Source of the DNA: Spinacia oleracea
Taxonomy: Eukaryota > Streptophyta > Magnoliopsida > Caryophyllales > Amaranthaceae
Length of the DNA: 64,000 nt
NCBI RefSeq assembly: GCF_020520425.1
Contig: NC_079492.1
Coordinates: forward strand, 116,781,157-116,845,156
Direction: 5' to 3'
Below, in pieces: positions 35,075-45,879 of this stretch. Position 1 is the first letter of the stretch. Each line of letters begins with the position of its first letter. The notes under the pieces are model-generated. The model saw nothing but the letters and a program-made list of their open reading frames with translations, searched no databases and was not told the DNA's origin. The translations under genes and the position numbers were made by a program.

Positions 35075-38000
35075 ATGAAATTGTTTTGGGTTTTCCTGCT
35101 GCTTTTTCTGCAAATTAATCTCCTGCTAATTGCTACGAATTCCTTCATTTTAGGTATGATTCTAACCTTTTTGTACGTCTTTCTCTCTCTTTATTTTCAC
35201 GATTTTTGTCGTTTATTCTGTTATAGTGCCATTATTATGATGTATTTCGTCGTTTTAGTTACTTATTTTGCAAATTTGTACCTACTGAAGATGAAATTGA
35301 TTGAAATTTTCTTTCATTTTGGTAAGATTGCGAGTTAAGAGAGTGTTTGTTTAATTTCAAAGGATTTTTTTAAAGAAATTGGTGAGTTTAACATGAACAA
35401 ATGTGAACCGTTGGCGGTATAATATTTATCTAATTAGACCGACAAACGAGTAGTTCTTGAATCTTGATTAAGATGTTCAATAATGTGATTAAAATAATTA
35501 ATTTGTTTTGGATTGTAGTAGTACTATTCATTTGCTTCTGTAGTGTGATGAAATTAATTTAAAATTATTGTATCCAAACTCAATATGGTGAGCTACGAGT
35601 GTTAGTGGCTAAGTTTGCCGCAATAAATTTCTAACTAAGATTTATTTAAGCTATGATTGATTTAAGCTACAAGTTTTCACATTGGTGGGCTACAATACAT
35701 TGTAGCTCTTACAATATTTAATTTAAACAACTTATTTATTTGAGCTACTTTTTTTTTAGCTACCTGCCCAAAATAGCTATAATATTTTAACATTGTTATA
35801 CCAATGGTGGGCTACCTACTCACATGTTCTTTTATTTTGTGAGTAAATACATTTTTTAACCATTGGAGTTGCTCTTAACAATTAAGTGTTTGATCCGTAG
35901 TCCGGCCATACTCTTGCTTATTTGGTTGCTTATTTGGTTAACAAAGAAACGCACGGGTGGTAGAAATTTGGAGAAAGTAGAAACACACATTCTTATTTAA
36001 GCATTTGTATACAATCAATATTGTAAGGCGGAGTTAAAGTTAGCATAGAATGTTTAAAAGTTATTCTCGGGTTCTTTGGTTAACAAAAATGTACGAAATA
36101 CATATTTCGGGGAAGTGGAAAATTGTGAAGTTATTTGGTTGACAAAACTATACAAAGTTGAACCGTATATGCAATTTCTTTCGCACAGAAATGGAACTTG
36201 TTTGAGATTGCATTGTTGGAATTTTTCTATGAATTATTATGTTGAACAAAACGACCATCCTTATTCCGGCCCTATTTTTTAGAGCTTAACTGAACTGAAC
36301 TGAATTGAATGCTCCTGAATTGAATTGAATTGAATTGAAGTGAACTAAACTGCGAAATAAGTATTGAAACTGAAATTAAGCCAAAAAGAACAGGGCCTTA
36401 GTTATTGTCAAAATGTCAATCAAAAGCAATAACTGATTAAGAACATGAAAATGTTTTGTCTTGCACATGCATTCGAGTTCAACCACCCATGTAAGAGATT
36501 GAAGAACAATGTAGGTTAATTAGGTTTACGTTCTTGTACCTTTTGATTGAATGGAAGTAGCCCATGTAGGGCATCCACAGTCGTTATAAATTGTTATAGT
36601 ACTAGTGGCTAGACATCCATAGTTGAATCTTTTGATCTAATACTCCGTAAAACTTATTGACTACGCATTCCCATTAGGAGATTCAAGGAACGATAAACTT
36701 TTGTTTGCCAGTTTAACTTCAAAGTTTGAACAAGGCAATAAAATACATAGACCAAACAAACTGATGAACATCCACAGTCCTCACATGTTGTTATAGTAGT
36801 CGGTAGACGGTAGACGGAGACTGTAGACATCCACATGCCTAGTTGAAATATTTGACAAACAAACTAAGTATTTATTGCTCGAAAGAATTTTATACTTTTG
36901 CCTGCCTGGTTAAAGTTGAAAGTTGAATAAGCCAATAAAATGCCATACACCAAACAAACTGATGGTACTTCCATTACAGGCAATGAGAGGAAGGGCCCTA
37001 TTTCATTGATAAAATGTGAGGCCATGAATTTATTATGGCATGCGGACTTAAAACTTTGATGCTATCCAATGTGGTTGGTACTTGGTACCATATATATGTT
37101 ATGGACCACTGTTTAGTCATTTCTGTGACTATTGTGATGAGATGGTATCCCAATTCAGTTTTTCAGTAGGACATATTTCTCGATCATGAAGAGTGTGTGA
37201 GGCGGACTTACACAAGATCGTAAAAAGTACGGAGTACTTAAGTTAACTATCTTAAAATCTGAACTAAACTGGATTTTGATTTAAAAATGTTAAACACAAT
37301 ATATTGATCAAGTAATAGGTATTGTAGGTTCCACCCTTCCACTGGAGGCCGAGGAACGCCCCACAAGCATACTTAAATTGTTTGTTTTCTGAGTTTAGAG
37401 TGTTAAACACTTCATATGTCCTTCATTGGGCTCCAGTATGAAACTTTATCCAACTCTATCTTATCATCCTAAAAAGTACATTAAAGTGGTGTAACGTTCT
37501 TTTGTTTGCCACTTTGCCAACTATGGAATTATTTATGCCTCTATGGTCACTATCTTATACACTCTTCTCCCACCTGGGTGGAAAAGGCGCGCAATATCAT
37601 TGTGAATTTGTGATGGAAGAGTGCATAAAAGAGTTAACTGTAAAATGCAGATCTCTTTCTGTCATTTTGTTAGTACTTAAGGCTACCTATTAGTTATTTT
37701 ATGTTTTGATGTTGGTGTAACCGTGTTACTTCATCATAATAAATTGAAGTGATTTGGGTTTTTGAGCTCTTTGGTTGGGAGCATAGAAATGGGCAAATTT
37801 AACTATTTTGTTTACGGTTACTTGTTTAATTTGTTAACGATATTATTGTCACACCAGGTTTGCAAGAACGTGATAACATTAAGGAGATTGAGGATTTGTC
37901 AGATGACAGTCGATTGCATATTACAGTAGTCAGTAAGAAAGGTGGAAGTGGAGGTGGAGGTGGAGGGGGACGTGGTGGTGGTAGTGGTGGTGGTGGTCGT

Positions 38001-38222
38001 GGAGGATCAGGACGTGGTAGTAGTGGAGGGCGGGGTGGTGGACGTGGACGTGGTGGTGTTCCATTTTATGGTGCAGCTGGAGCAGCGGGAGTTGCAGGAG
38101 CAGCTGCTGCTGGAAGTAGGGGCCATCACCACCGGAATGGATCAAATTATGCAACTCCACAGCTTGGGTTAACTCTGTCTGCAGTTGTATTAGGACTTGG
38201 AATCTATCTTGTTAAATTGTGA
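35075..38222 (+). CDS. Gly-rich secreted/GPI-anchor-like protein gene, intact, two exons
   Basis: Exon 1 is 35075-35153 and exon 2 37858-38222, with a 2.7-kb GT-AG intron (AG/GTATGA ... CACCAG/GT). The predicted protein is about 147 residues: a strong signal peptide (MKLFWVFLLLFLQINLLLIA), an acidic stretch (IKEIEDLSDDS), a Gly-rich region with GGSGGGG, GRGG and GRGRGG units (about residues 51-83), an Ala-rich segment and a hydrophobic tail ending LTLSAVVLGLGIYLVKL. The tail after small residues resembles a GPI-anchor signal, so cell-surface or wall location is inferred. No enzyme domain. The start is fixed by the signal peptide and the leader shared with the paralogue at 43060. Function unknown. 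Intron one holds a MITE and a ~200-bp tandem duplication. A single membrane anchor is the alternative to GPI. Confidence 0.75.
36268..36397. mobile_element. Small MITE in the intron of the Gly-rich gene
   Basis: About 130 bp. The left end GGCCCTATTTTTTAGAGCTT is an imperfect inverse of the right end AAGCCAAAAAGAACAGGGCC. The interior is TGAACTGAACTGAATTGAAT-like simple sequence. I found no clear target duplication, so the class (hAT-like is a guess) stays open. Confidence 0.5.
36550..36970. repeat. Tandem duplication of ~200 bp in the intron
   Basis: Two diverged copies share CATCCACAG at 36572 and 36769, and ACCAAACAAACTGATG near 36751 and 36950. The spacing is 197-200 bases. No coding content. 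Confidence 0.7.
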
Positions 38223-38591
38223 GGTTGCTAGAAGATGAATATTAGGGTGAGACTTTAGTGTTTAATGGTTACGTACAGGAACTCTGACTAGAGTCATGGA
38301 GTGTGTGTGCGCGTGTGTGTGTTATATTGCCAGAGGAATGTCTGGACTCTGGAAGCGTGATAAGTATTGCGTTTGTCTTGGTCTCTACTCTATGGTTTTG
38401 CATATAACTTGTACAGATTATTACTCCGTACTACGATGCTCTGAGCTTAGAATTAAAATTCACGGCGTTTCGTCAACTTTTTGTGTGCTGTTCAAATTTA
38501 TGTTACACTGCTATAGTGCTATTATATTCGAATTTAATTGTTGATATTAGCTCTTTGGTACAACGGATGTACAACAAAAGATTTTACGTTC
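38223..38591. other. 3' flank of the first Gly-rich gene
   Basis: Probably the 3' UTR and terminator region, with a short TGTGTGTGCGCGTGTGTGTG-like run at about 38301-38320. It ends with CGTTC (38587-38591), the duplication of the solo LTR. Confidence 0.5.
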
Positions 38592-38993
38592 TGTTGGGTG
38601 CCAAAATAGACCTACCTATTTTGGCCCAAAGTAACCACATCCACATAGGTTCAATATAATGATAAGACCATAAAAGAGCCTCATATGCCCAAAACAGTCC
38701 ACTTACATTTCTTGGGCGCAAATACTACTACTATAAATACCTTCCGTGGAGGTAAGAGAAAGGGAGATCAAAACTCTAACAAAAGACCCATTCTTCATAG
38801 ATACTCTCTCCCCTAAAATACTCTCAAATACACATTGTTTATACACTAACTTGGGCGTCGGAGGCTCCGCCTCGGGTTCAACCCCGAGGGCCCGGAGTTT
38901 ATCTTGCAGGACCGTACACGACCTGGAGCCCAGACTCGGAGCAAGGCCGAGACGCTCTCGTCACCATCGAAGTAACCATAAATACCCGAAACA
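38592..38993 (+). mobile_element. Solo LTR of a gypsy-type element
   Basis: 402 bp from TGTTGGGTGCC to CCCGAAACA, with TATA box CTATAAATA at about 38731 and a perfect CGTTC duplication (38587-38591, 38994-38998). No internal sequence follows, so it arose by recombination between two LTRs. It shares GCGTCGGAGGCTCCGCCTCG and ATCTTGCAG with the LTR at 1126-1452. Confidence 0.93.
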
Positions 38994-38998
38994 CGTTC

Positions 38999-40093
38999 GA
39001 TAATGGCTTTACACATTCAGACATGAAAAGACCGTGTATAGTTTAATACCCTCATCTTGTTGCTTTACCTGTTCTGAATTCACTGAGCCTCAAAATTTTC
39101 AACACTATAACCTAGTTTACAGGTATCACTTTCCTCTAACGTTAAAAAGACCTTTGAGCTCACATAGATGAATATTCTATATAAAATATTTTATGTTCTT
39201 TTTTTCTTTTTTCTTTTTTTTTCTTTGAAGGTAAAAATTTTATGTTCTTTATAAAAACCAAAGCTATATGTCACGAGCGGGCCTTTTGACCGCCCGCGCG
39301 GCGCCTGAATCCCCGAGGCTTGATCCAGGCCAACCTACCACATATGCGCAACAAACATCGAACACAACAATAGTAGAGGAAACAACACGTAATGATACTA
39401 ACCTGCATCAAGATACATGCATCAATAAGACATACAGGCTCATGGGAGTTGCCTCATATGGGACACGCTGGGCCTTAGCATCGGAAAAATGTCAACACGT
39501 GACATATAGCTTCCCATTTTCCATCTGTACCTGTTTAGGCTTTCGATCTACTTCCCATTTTCCTTTTGCATATACCTTCCGTGTTATTGCATTACTGGAA
39601 TTATTGCGTGCGAAAATAAATTAAAATGTCAATTATGTTATAACATTTAATAACTTTAAATAATAAGGTGAGAAAAATTGTTCACAAAGTTCCTCTAAAA
39701 TTAAAAAAAAATTCCCACCATTGATCTCTCTATAAAAAACTTTTAAATTTTGCAAAAATGTAATACTCCGCCAAAGTTAAGAAAATAATTAAACATATAA
39801 AATAGTGTGTCTGGCTTGATTTTTGCACTACTATATGATCATGTCCTTAATCCTTAATTTTGCATATGTGGAATCAATCATATGGTCGTAGAAGTGACAT
39901 ATAGCAATACCGTCAATTAGTGAATTGTTTATTAATTATATAGAAGATTAGACATTACCTACAATTACGTAATTAGCTTTTTATATAATTTGACGGTGGT
40001 CAAACTCTTGAATTCAAGGAAATAATACTTTTCCTTATCCTCCTTCATGCATTAACATTTTCCATAAAAAAGCTAATTACGTAATTTCCTTTT
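38999..40093. other. Intergenic between solo LTR and TIR element
   Basis: AT-rich. A GC-rich patch at about 39270-39340 (CGCCCGCGCGGCGCC) stands out and may be an LTR scrap. The open frame 39268-39624 has no recognisable domain. No gene is supported. Confidence 0.5.
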
Positions 40094-40900
40094 CAATGGC
40101 TACCATAAAATGGTAGCCACCATAATAAAATGAATCTCAGCCATTTATCTTTGTTGACTCATTAGAACCGTCGATTACATTGACTTTTTATTAATAAAAA
40201 AATAAAAAATTTAAACAAAAAATTAGGATTCCTCCCCAGTTTTATAAATAAATAATTGAAATATATATACAAATGAAATAAAATATACAGTGTGCAGGTC
40301 GCTAATTTGGATTGGAATGTTAACTATGTAGTATGAGATAGAGCATTTAATAGATAAAATAAATAATGGGATTATATATACAGATAAAGAAAAATATGGG
40401 TTCGCCCACATCACTAATTTGCCCCATCTTCAAACCAAAACAATAAATTTCAAGTATGAACAAGCAACGAAAACATTATTCAAAAACTTCCCCTCAAAAA
40501 GCTACTTGTAATTTGTAAATATGTACTCCGTATTATTTAAAGATTAAAATTGTAGCAGAGTTCAACTGAGTGGAATTTTAGGCAGTCGGATTGACGTTTC
40601 AGAAATTTTACCAAGCCCCCTGATTATGAAGATCAACAAGAACATTAATTTTGAATTGAAGTTTCAGAAATTTTGTTCATCCGTTTTTTTTCACAGAGAA
40701 ACTGCTTCCTCATAACGTGGATGATTGAATAATTATGAAAGTGGGGTATTTTTAATGCTTTTATTTTTATTAAAAAACTAATTTTAATTAAAAAATAAAA
40801 ACTAAAAAGTCAGCATAATCAACGGTTCTGACGAGTCAATAAAAATAGAAGGCTGAGATTTATTTTATTATGGTGGCTACCGTTTTATTGTAGCTATTGC
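40094..40900. mobile_element. TIR element of ~0.8 kb, probably Mutator-like
   Basis: The left end (40094-40140) and the inverse of the right end (about 40850-40900) share GGTAGCCACCATAATAAAAT and AATCTCAGCC with a few mismatches. The inverted similarity extends inward (GACTCATTAGAACCGTCGAT against ATCAACGGTTCTGACGAGTC). TTTCCTTTT occurs just before the left end and about 11 bases beyond the right end, a possible 9-bp duplication with an eroded left terminus. No gene inside. Confidence 0.65.
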
Positions 40901-41327
40901 AGAATCTTCCTTTCCTTTTTCATGCATTAGCACTTTCCGTTTTTATTTTGTTAATTTTTTTGATTGATTCTGCAAATTTTGGGTCATTCTATAATTAGTT
41001 CTTCCGAATTTTGGTAAATTTTTGTAATATTACTGGAATATATTTTTAATATTCTTTTGATTTTTTCTGTGTTATCTCCTTAGTTAGTGAGATTTTACCG
41101 TTATTCCATATTTTATTGGATATGTAATTGACTTCTTTTTTTCCCCTTCTTTCTCTGATAATAAGTAATTAATTATGCAATTGGAATTGGAATGTTTTTG
41201 GTGTGAAATTACTTGACTGAATTTGTAATCTTTTTTTACAGTAGAATAATTTTGGTAATTGTAATGATTTTTTATATGATTGAATTTTCTTTTTAATAGT
41301 TTGATTGTCAGTAATGTAAGACGATTA

Positions 41328-41902
41328 ATTGTTATGTGTGTTTCAACTTTCACCTCAATCCACAAGCATGGACCTTATTTTTTGGAAATAGAATCCTAGT
41401 GATCCTCCTGGTTTTTACCTGGTTCAACTTGGAAGCAACAAGGATTTTTTTTGCTATCGCTGTTTTGCAGGTGGATGGCTCGTGGGAAAAGAAAACAAGG
41501 AAAGCAGGTTGGGGGTGGGCTTACAAGGAAGGGAATACTGGCAACAATGACTATCAAGATGGGGGAGGAAACTATGGATACACCTCTACAGCGCTTCAAG
41601 CGGAAAACGAAGCCTTGCATGCATGATTTAAAATGGGCAAAAGAGCAGAACATCATCGACATCATGGTCTTTAGACTCGATGAATTTAGTAACCAATTTG
41701 AAGGAGTCTGGAATCACAATCCAAATTGTTTGGAACATTCAGGAAATCAGGAAGTTAGCTGCGACTTTCAATGTTTGCACAATACTTAAAACAGACAGGA
41801 TCAAAGTGGAACAAGCACACGTCATTGCAAACAAATGTCGGAAAGGAGGGAATCATGTTTAGTAATATAATTTAATCTGTGTTTTGCTAGTGTCAAAAAA
41901 AA
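41328..41902 (+). mobile_element. 5'-truncated LINE insertion with RNase H-like remnant
   Basis: A 14-bp target duplication, ATGTAAGACGATTA, lies at 41314-41327 and 41903-41916. The element ends in a short A-run (about 41895-41902). Both features indicate target-primed reverse transcription. Inside, about 41470-41860, shifting frames read VDGSWEKKTRKAGWGWAYK, TALQAENEAL, WAKEQNI and VEQAHVIANKC, the pattern of the RNase H-like (RVT_3) domain found at the C-terminus of plant L1-type LINE ORF2. The catalytic aspartate after the strand VF is not where expected (VFRLDE), and the frame changes at least once. It is a dead 3' fragment. Confidence 0.85.
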
Positions 41903-41916
41903 ATGTAAGACGATTA

Positions 41917-42900
41917 CGGGTGGCTTTCCCTAATTTTCACTTCTTTCCCGATTTAAATATTCTCAATCAAAATTATTTTATTCTCAGTCAAAGATTTTCT
42001 GACTGTCAGTTACCTAGTTTAGGCGTTTATTTTCCGTGTTTATTGATTTGTTACTGCATGCGATAAATAATTAGGTTTGCAATTGAATTAAATAATAAAA
42101 TAGTAGATGGGCATTTAAGTCTATTCCATAAGGACACCAAAAGTACGTGCAATTACTAAATTGACCTTATGTGTTGATGCTTACAATTAAGGTACATCAT
42201 GCAAGTTTCACGATAAATGAATCATAAGTCGTACCCAAACCAAAAGAAGATTTAAGATTGGACTTTTTTTACCATCTAAAAAAATCAAAAAATTATTTTT
42301 TACCACCTGAAAAAGAAATTAAAACTTGTAATTTACCACCTGAAAATGGAAAAATAAATTAAACCATTATGTGGGGGCCATAATAACGGTAATATTTCTG
42401 ATGTTTTCTCTTATTCCACGATTTCATGTATTTAACTCCCTTCTCTTTCCCTGCTTCCTTCTCTTTCATGAATTTACATAATTTTTTCTCCCATTAATTA
42501 ACAAATGACAAATTTGTCAAAAACTACCTTATAAAATTGAACTTTTACGAAAAATTACTTTATAAAAATAGTTGTAATTAATTACCTTATAAATTTTTTA
42601 CGTTGCAATATATTACCTTTAGCCGGATTACCTGCTCACATGCAATGTTTTTGTAATTGTTGTACCAATAGTGGACTACCTGCTCACATGTATGTTTGTT
42701 ATATTTTTTTTTTTTTTTTTTTTTTGTGTGTATGCAAGTCCTTTTTTAACCATTTGAATTTGCTGTGAGACCATCTCTGTTTCTTTAACTAATTGCTAAC
42801 CAAAGAAGAAAACTGGGAATTTCAAAACGCATGACCTAGACCTTAAGTCAATTACGGAGCATAATTAGCGTTTATTCTTATCTCGAAATAACCAAAAAAT
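41917..42900. other. Intergenic upstream of the second Gly-rich gene
   Basis: AT-rich. Repeated TTTACCACCTGAAAA words at 42297-42350, a MITE-like block at 42497-42625 and a T-run of about 20 at 42706-42725. TACCTGCTCACATG occurs twice (about 42629 and 42678) and echoes TACCTACTCACATG at 35815 in the intron of the first gene. No gene. Confidence 0.5.
42497..42625 (+). repeat. MITE-like repeat, copy A of an inverted pair
   Basis: Contains GTCAAAAACTACCTTATAA and TTGTAATTAATTACCTTA. The same words occur on the opposite strand at about 43600-43690, so two related repeats face each other across the promoter and first exon of the second Gly-rich gene. Confidence 0.55.
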
Positions 42901-43504
42901 TATAAATACAAATATTTCATCACCTTCGTAGAATTAAACTACCACGCATGGTTTCGCTATAAGAATAATTCGTTTTTCGTTATAATTTTAGAATTCCGTG
43001 TTTAAGAGCGACAAACTGCAAAACCCTAATTTGTAAATAAAGAGAAGAAGATCGATACCATGAGAATGTTTCTGGTTTTATTGTTGTTCTTACTTCACAT
43101 TATCGCTTCCAATGCCTCCAATTTGGGTATAGTTTCTCTCCCTTCAACTTCATTCACTCGTTTTTCGCAAATGAAATAATTTTTATCGAGTTCTTCCTAA
43201 ATAAAAACTTGATTGAAATAATTTTCTTTGGTTTTTTTTAAGTGTATTTTGGTAGCAAATGTTTATATGGACAAGATTTTTTCCAAATTATAGTGAAAGT
43301 GACATTGATGTGGTATATTGATCATGTACATGTGATTTTAGACGGTACGAATTGGTACGATATTATTTGAATTTGATTGATAGTTCGTATGTATGAAAGA
43401 TATGCGGCTCGAATGTGATAAACAAGATTTTTAGTTAAAGATTTTAGGAGTAATTAGTTAGTTGTGCATTGGATTTTGTTCATTATGATTTATGAGGTGT
43501 TGTT

Positions 43505-43697
43505 AATAATAATTAGGCATTATTTTTTTTAAGGAATAATTAGGCAAATTTTTCAGAGACTAAAATCGATTTTTTGTGAAAAACTAATTTAAGATGAAGT
43601 ATATTTTTTAAGGTAATTAATTACAACATATTTTTTATAAGTATATTTTTAGCGGGAATAATATTATAGGGTAGTTTTTGACAAATTTTTCCAATAA
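43505..43697 (-). repeat. MITE-like repeat, copy B of an inverted pair
   Basis: On the minus strand it shows GTCAAAAACTACC and TTGTAATTAATTACCTTA, as in 42497-42625. It lies in the intron of the second Gly-rich gene. Confidence 0.5.
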
Positions 43698-43733
43698 TTA
43701 TTGTTGCACAGGTTTGCAAGAAGTTAGTAATAA

Positions 43734-44526
43734 GGATTTTTTGCCAAAAAGGACCTTTTATAAACGGTTTTTTGCGAGAAAGGACCTTTTATGACGAAAT
43801 TGGCGAAATGGGACCTAAAACATAAATTTTTTTTGTTGATTGGGATCTTTTACCGGTTTTTTGGAGTTGACCCAAGATTCAGGCAACGACTTTGACACGT
43901 GGCAACCGGAGAGTGCCACGTGTCCATTTAATGATTAAAAAAAAATTGGCCAAAAAAAAAATGCCTAAAAAAAAAAAATCTATTTTTTTTTTTTTGGCCC
44001 CAAATCGAATTTCTTTTTTTATGCCCCAATTTTGCGAAGAACCCTAATTTTTTCGACGCAAAATTAGAACAATTGAGGGGGAAAACTAGCAAACCTCATT
44101 CGTGTGGCTATGAATAACAATTCGTGGTAGACAATTTCAGTGACGAACTTTAAGGCAATTGGGATTTTGGAGGGAGAATTGGAGCAAAAAAAATCGATTT
44201 GGGGCAAAAAAAAAATCGATTTGGGGCAAAAAAATCAATTTCGATTTGGGGCAAAAAAAAAAATCGATTTGGGGCAAAAAAATAAAAATCGATAATTTTT
44301 TTTTTGGGGGGGATTTTTTTTTTTAATCATTAAATGGACACGTGGCCTTCTCCGGTTGCCACGTGTCAAAGTCGTTGCCGGAATCTTGGGTCAACTCCAA
44401 GAAACCGGTAAAAGGTCCCAATCAACAAAAAAAATTATGTATTAGGTCCCATTTCACCAATTTCGTCATAAAAGGTCCTTTCTCGCAAAAAAACGTTTAT
44501 AAAAGGTCCTTTTTGGCAAAAAAACC
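43734..44526. mobile_element. Non-autonomous Mutator-like element with long TIRs
   Basis: Perfect 9-bp duplication TAGTAATAA (43725-43733, 44527-44535). The terminal inverted repeats are about 200 bp: left GGATTTTTTGCCAAAAAGGA, right TCCTTTTTGGCAAAAAAACC, continuing inward to AATCATTAAATGGACACGTG-like sequence. Between them lies a short A-rich region with repeated ATCGATTTGGGGCAAAAAAA. A 9-bp duplication plus long TIRs is diagnostic of the Mutator superfamily. No transposase. Each TIR carries two CACGTG motifs (43896, 43917, 44339, 44360). Confidence 0.92.
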
Positions 44527-45002
44527 TAGTAATAATAACATAAAGAAGAATGATGAATTGTCAGAAGAGGAACAATTGCACTTTACAACCGTGAGTAAGA
44601 TATTTGGAGGTGATTCCCGTAGCAGCAGCGGCGGCAGTAGTCGTGGTTCTAGTAGCGGCGGCAGCAGTCGTGGCTCTAGTAGCGGCGGCAGCAGTCGTGG
44701 CTCTAGTAGCGGCAGCAGTCGTGGGTCTGGTAGCAGCAGAAGTGGTGGTTCTGGTAGTAGCAGCAGAAGTCGTGGTTCTGGTAGTAGTAGCAGAAGTGGT
44801 GGTCGGGGTATTGGATGGCCATGGGGTAGCCGCAACAGAAGAGGATATTATGGAGATGAGGTTACAAATAGCACAAGGCACCACCGCCATCACCACGGAT
44901 CGGCCTGTGCAACTTCACAGCTTGGGATAACTCTACCTACAGTTTTATTAGGGCTTGGAATCTTTCTTAATCAATTTTGACAAAAAATAGCTTATTAGCA
45001 AC

Positions 45003-45790
45003 TGTAGGCACGAAAAATTTGTTAACGTGCCACGTCGAATATTATTTGGGTCAAAAGTCAAAGTATTGACAGTCGATAAATTTAATTAATTTTGGTCCAT
45101 AAGTTAATTTGGCCCATTTTAGTTATTTCGATTAAACTCATTTTATTTTAGTGGTTAAAACCCAACAAAACGGGTAAACTATTATAAATGGGTCATGACT
45201 ACCAAGTCCAAACAAAAGGCCCAGTGTACATTAAAACCCTAAAGCTCTCTCCAACTTATAAATAGAGATATCTACTTCATTTGTAAAGGGGAGAGAAACA
45301 GACGGCAAAACCTAAAGCTCTCAAATCTCTCCCTGTCAGTCCAGTCGTATCAAACTCTCTCCCTAGAAGAAGGACAACAAATTTTCAAATCGACTTACCG
45401 TTCCATTCTAGAAGATCAACCTTGGACGAGATCAAGCCCGAAGGCCCTTATTCAAGAAGATCAATCCCGTTCGCGAGTGACATCAAATCGACATCAAATT
45501 ATCCCGGTGGAAGAAGAACAACAAGCATACAAAACTGACGTGCCGTTCTATTCTACATCAACATTCTTGAACGAGATCAAGCCCGAAGGCCCTTATTCAA
45601 GAATCAAACCAAATCAATTCGCGAGGCAAATCAAACAAGTCCATGAGCCAAGTCAAATTCAAAGTGGAGATCGAATCAGAGGAGCAAATATTTAGAGATT
45701 GTACCAAAAATACATAAATCAATAAAATATATTTTGTTCACGTTATTTCGAGTTTCTTATTTTTGCAGACTCTGAAATTTGTGTTTAAAA
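45003..45790 (+). repeat. 5' LTR of the gag-only element
   Basis: Starts TGTAGGCACGAAAAATTTGT, TATA box TATAAATAG at 45257. About 788 bp. It is longer than the 3' copy, which lacks the middle part between AAACCTAAAGC and CCCTTATTCAAG and other segments near the end. The exact 3' limit is uncertain by a few bases. Confidence 0.8.
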
Positions 45791-45879
45791 ATTTGGCACG
45801 CTCGGTGGGACGATTTCTACCTCTCATCACTTTCTCCACAAATCAAAATACTAAAGACCGTCAAGGTGCAAATCAAATA

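Larger units (their letters stand above)
43060..44980 (+). pseudogene. Second Gly/Ser-rich GPI-anchor-like gene, disrupted by a Mutator-like element
   Basis: Tandem paralogue of the gene at 35075-38222. Exon 1 (43060-43126) encodes the signal peptide MRMFLVLLLFLLHIIAS. The intron ends TTGCACAG at 43711. Exon 2 starts GLQEVSNN, like GLQERDN in the first gene, but after 22 bases is split by a 793-bp element at 43734-44526. Coding resumes at 44536 with KKNDELSEEE, then repeated SSGGSSRG units, a His-rich patch and the hydrophobic tail LGITLPTVLLGLGIFL, ending at 44980. Leaving out the element and one target copy restores one frame of about 177 codons. With it in place, translation should stop inside the element near 43790. 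Exonisation from the element's right end, where the frame is open from 44342, is possible. Confidence 0.75.

Noticed and set aside
37930-38172. Open frames antisense or offset to the Gly-rich exon (also 44497-44930).
   Set aside because: They are shadows of the GGN-repeat coding sequence and lack start context and splice support.
39268-39624. 118-codon open frame starting in a GC-rich patch.
   Set aside because: No recognisable domain, no splice or homologue visible, and the composition changes sharply within it.
44342-44535. Start of the second Gly-rich protein at an ATG in 44342.
   Set aside because: That stretch is the right inverted repeat of the Mutator-like element. The real first exon with a signal peptide is at 43060-43126 and matches the paralogue.
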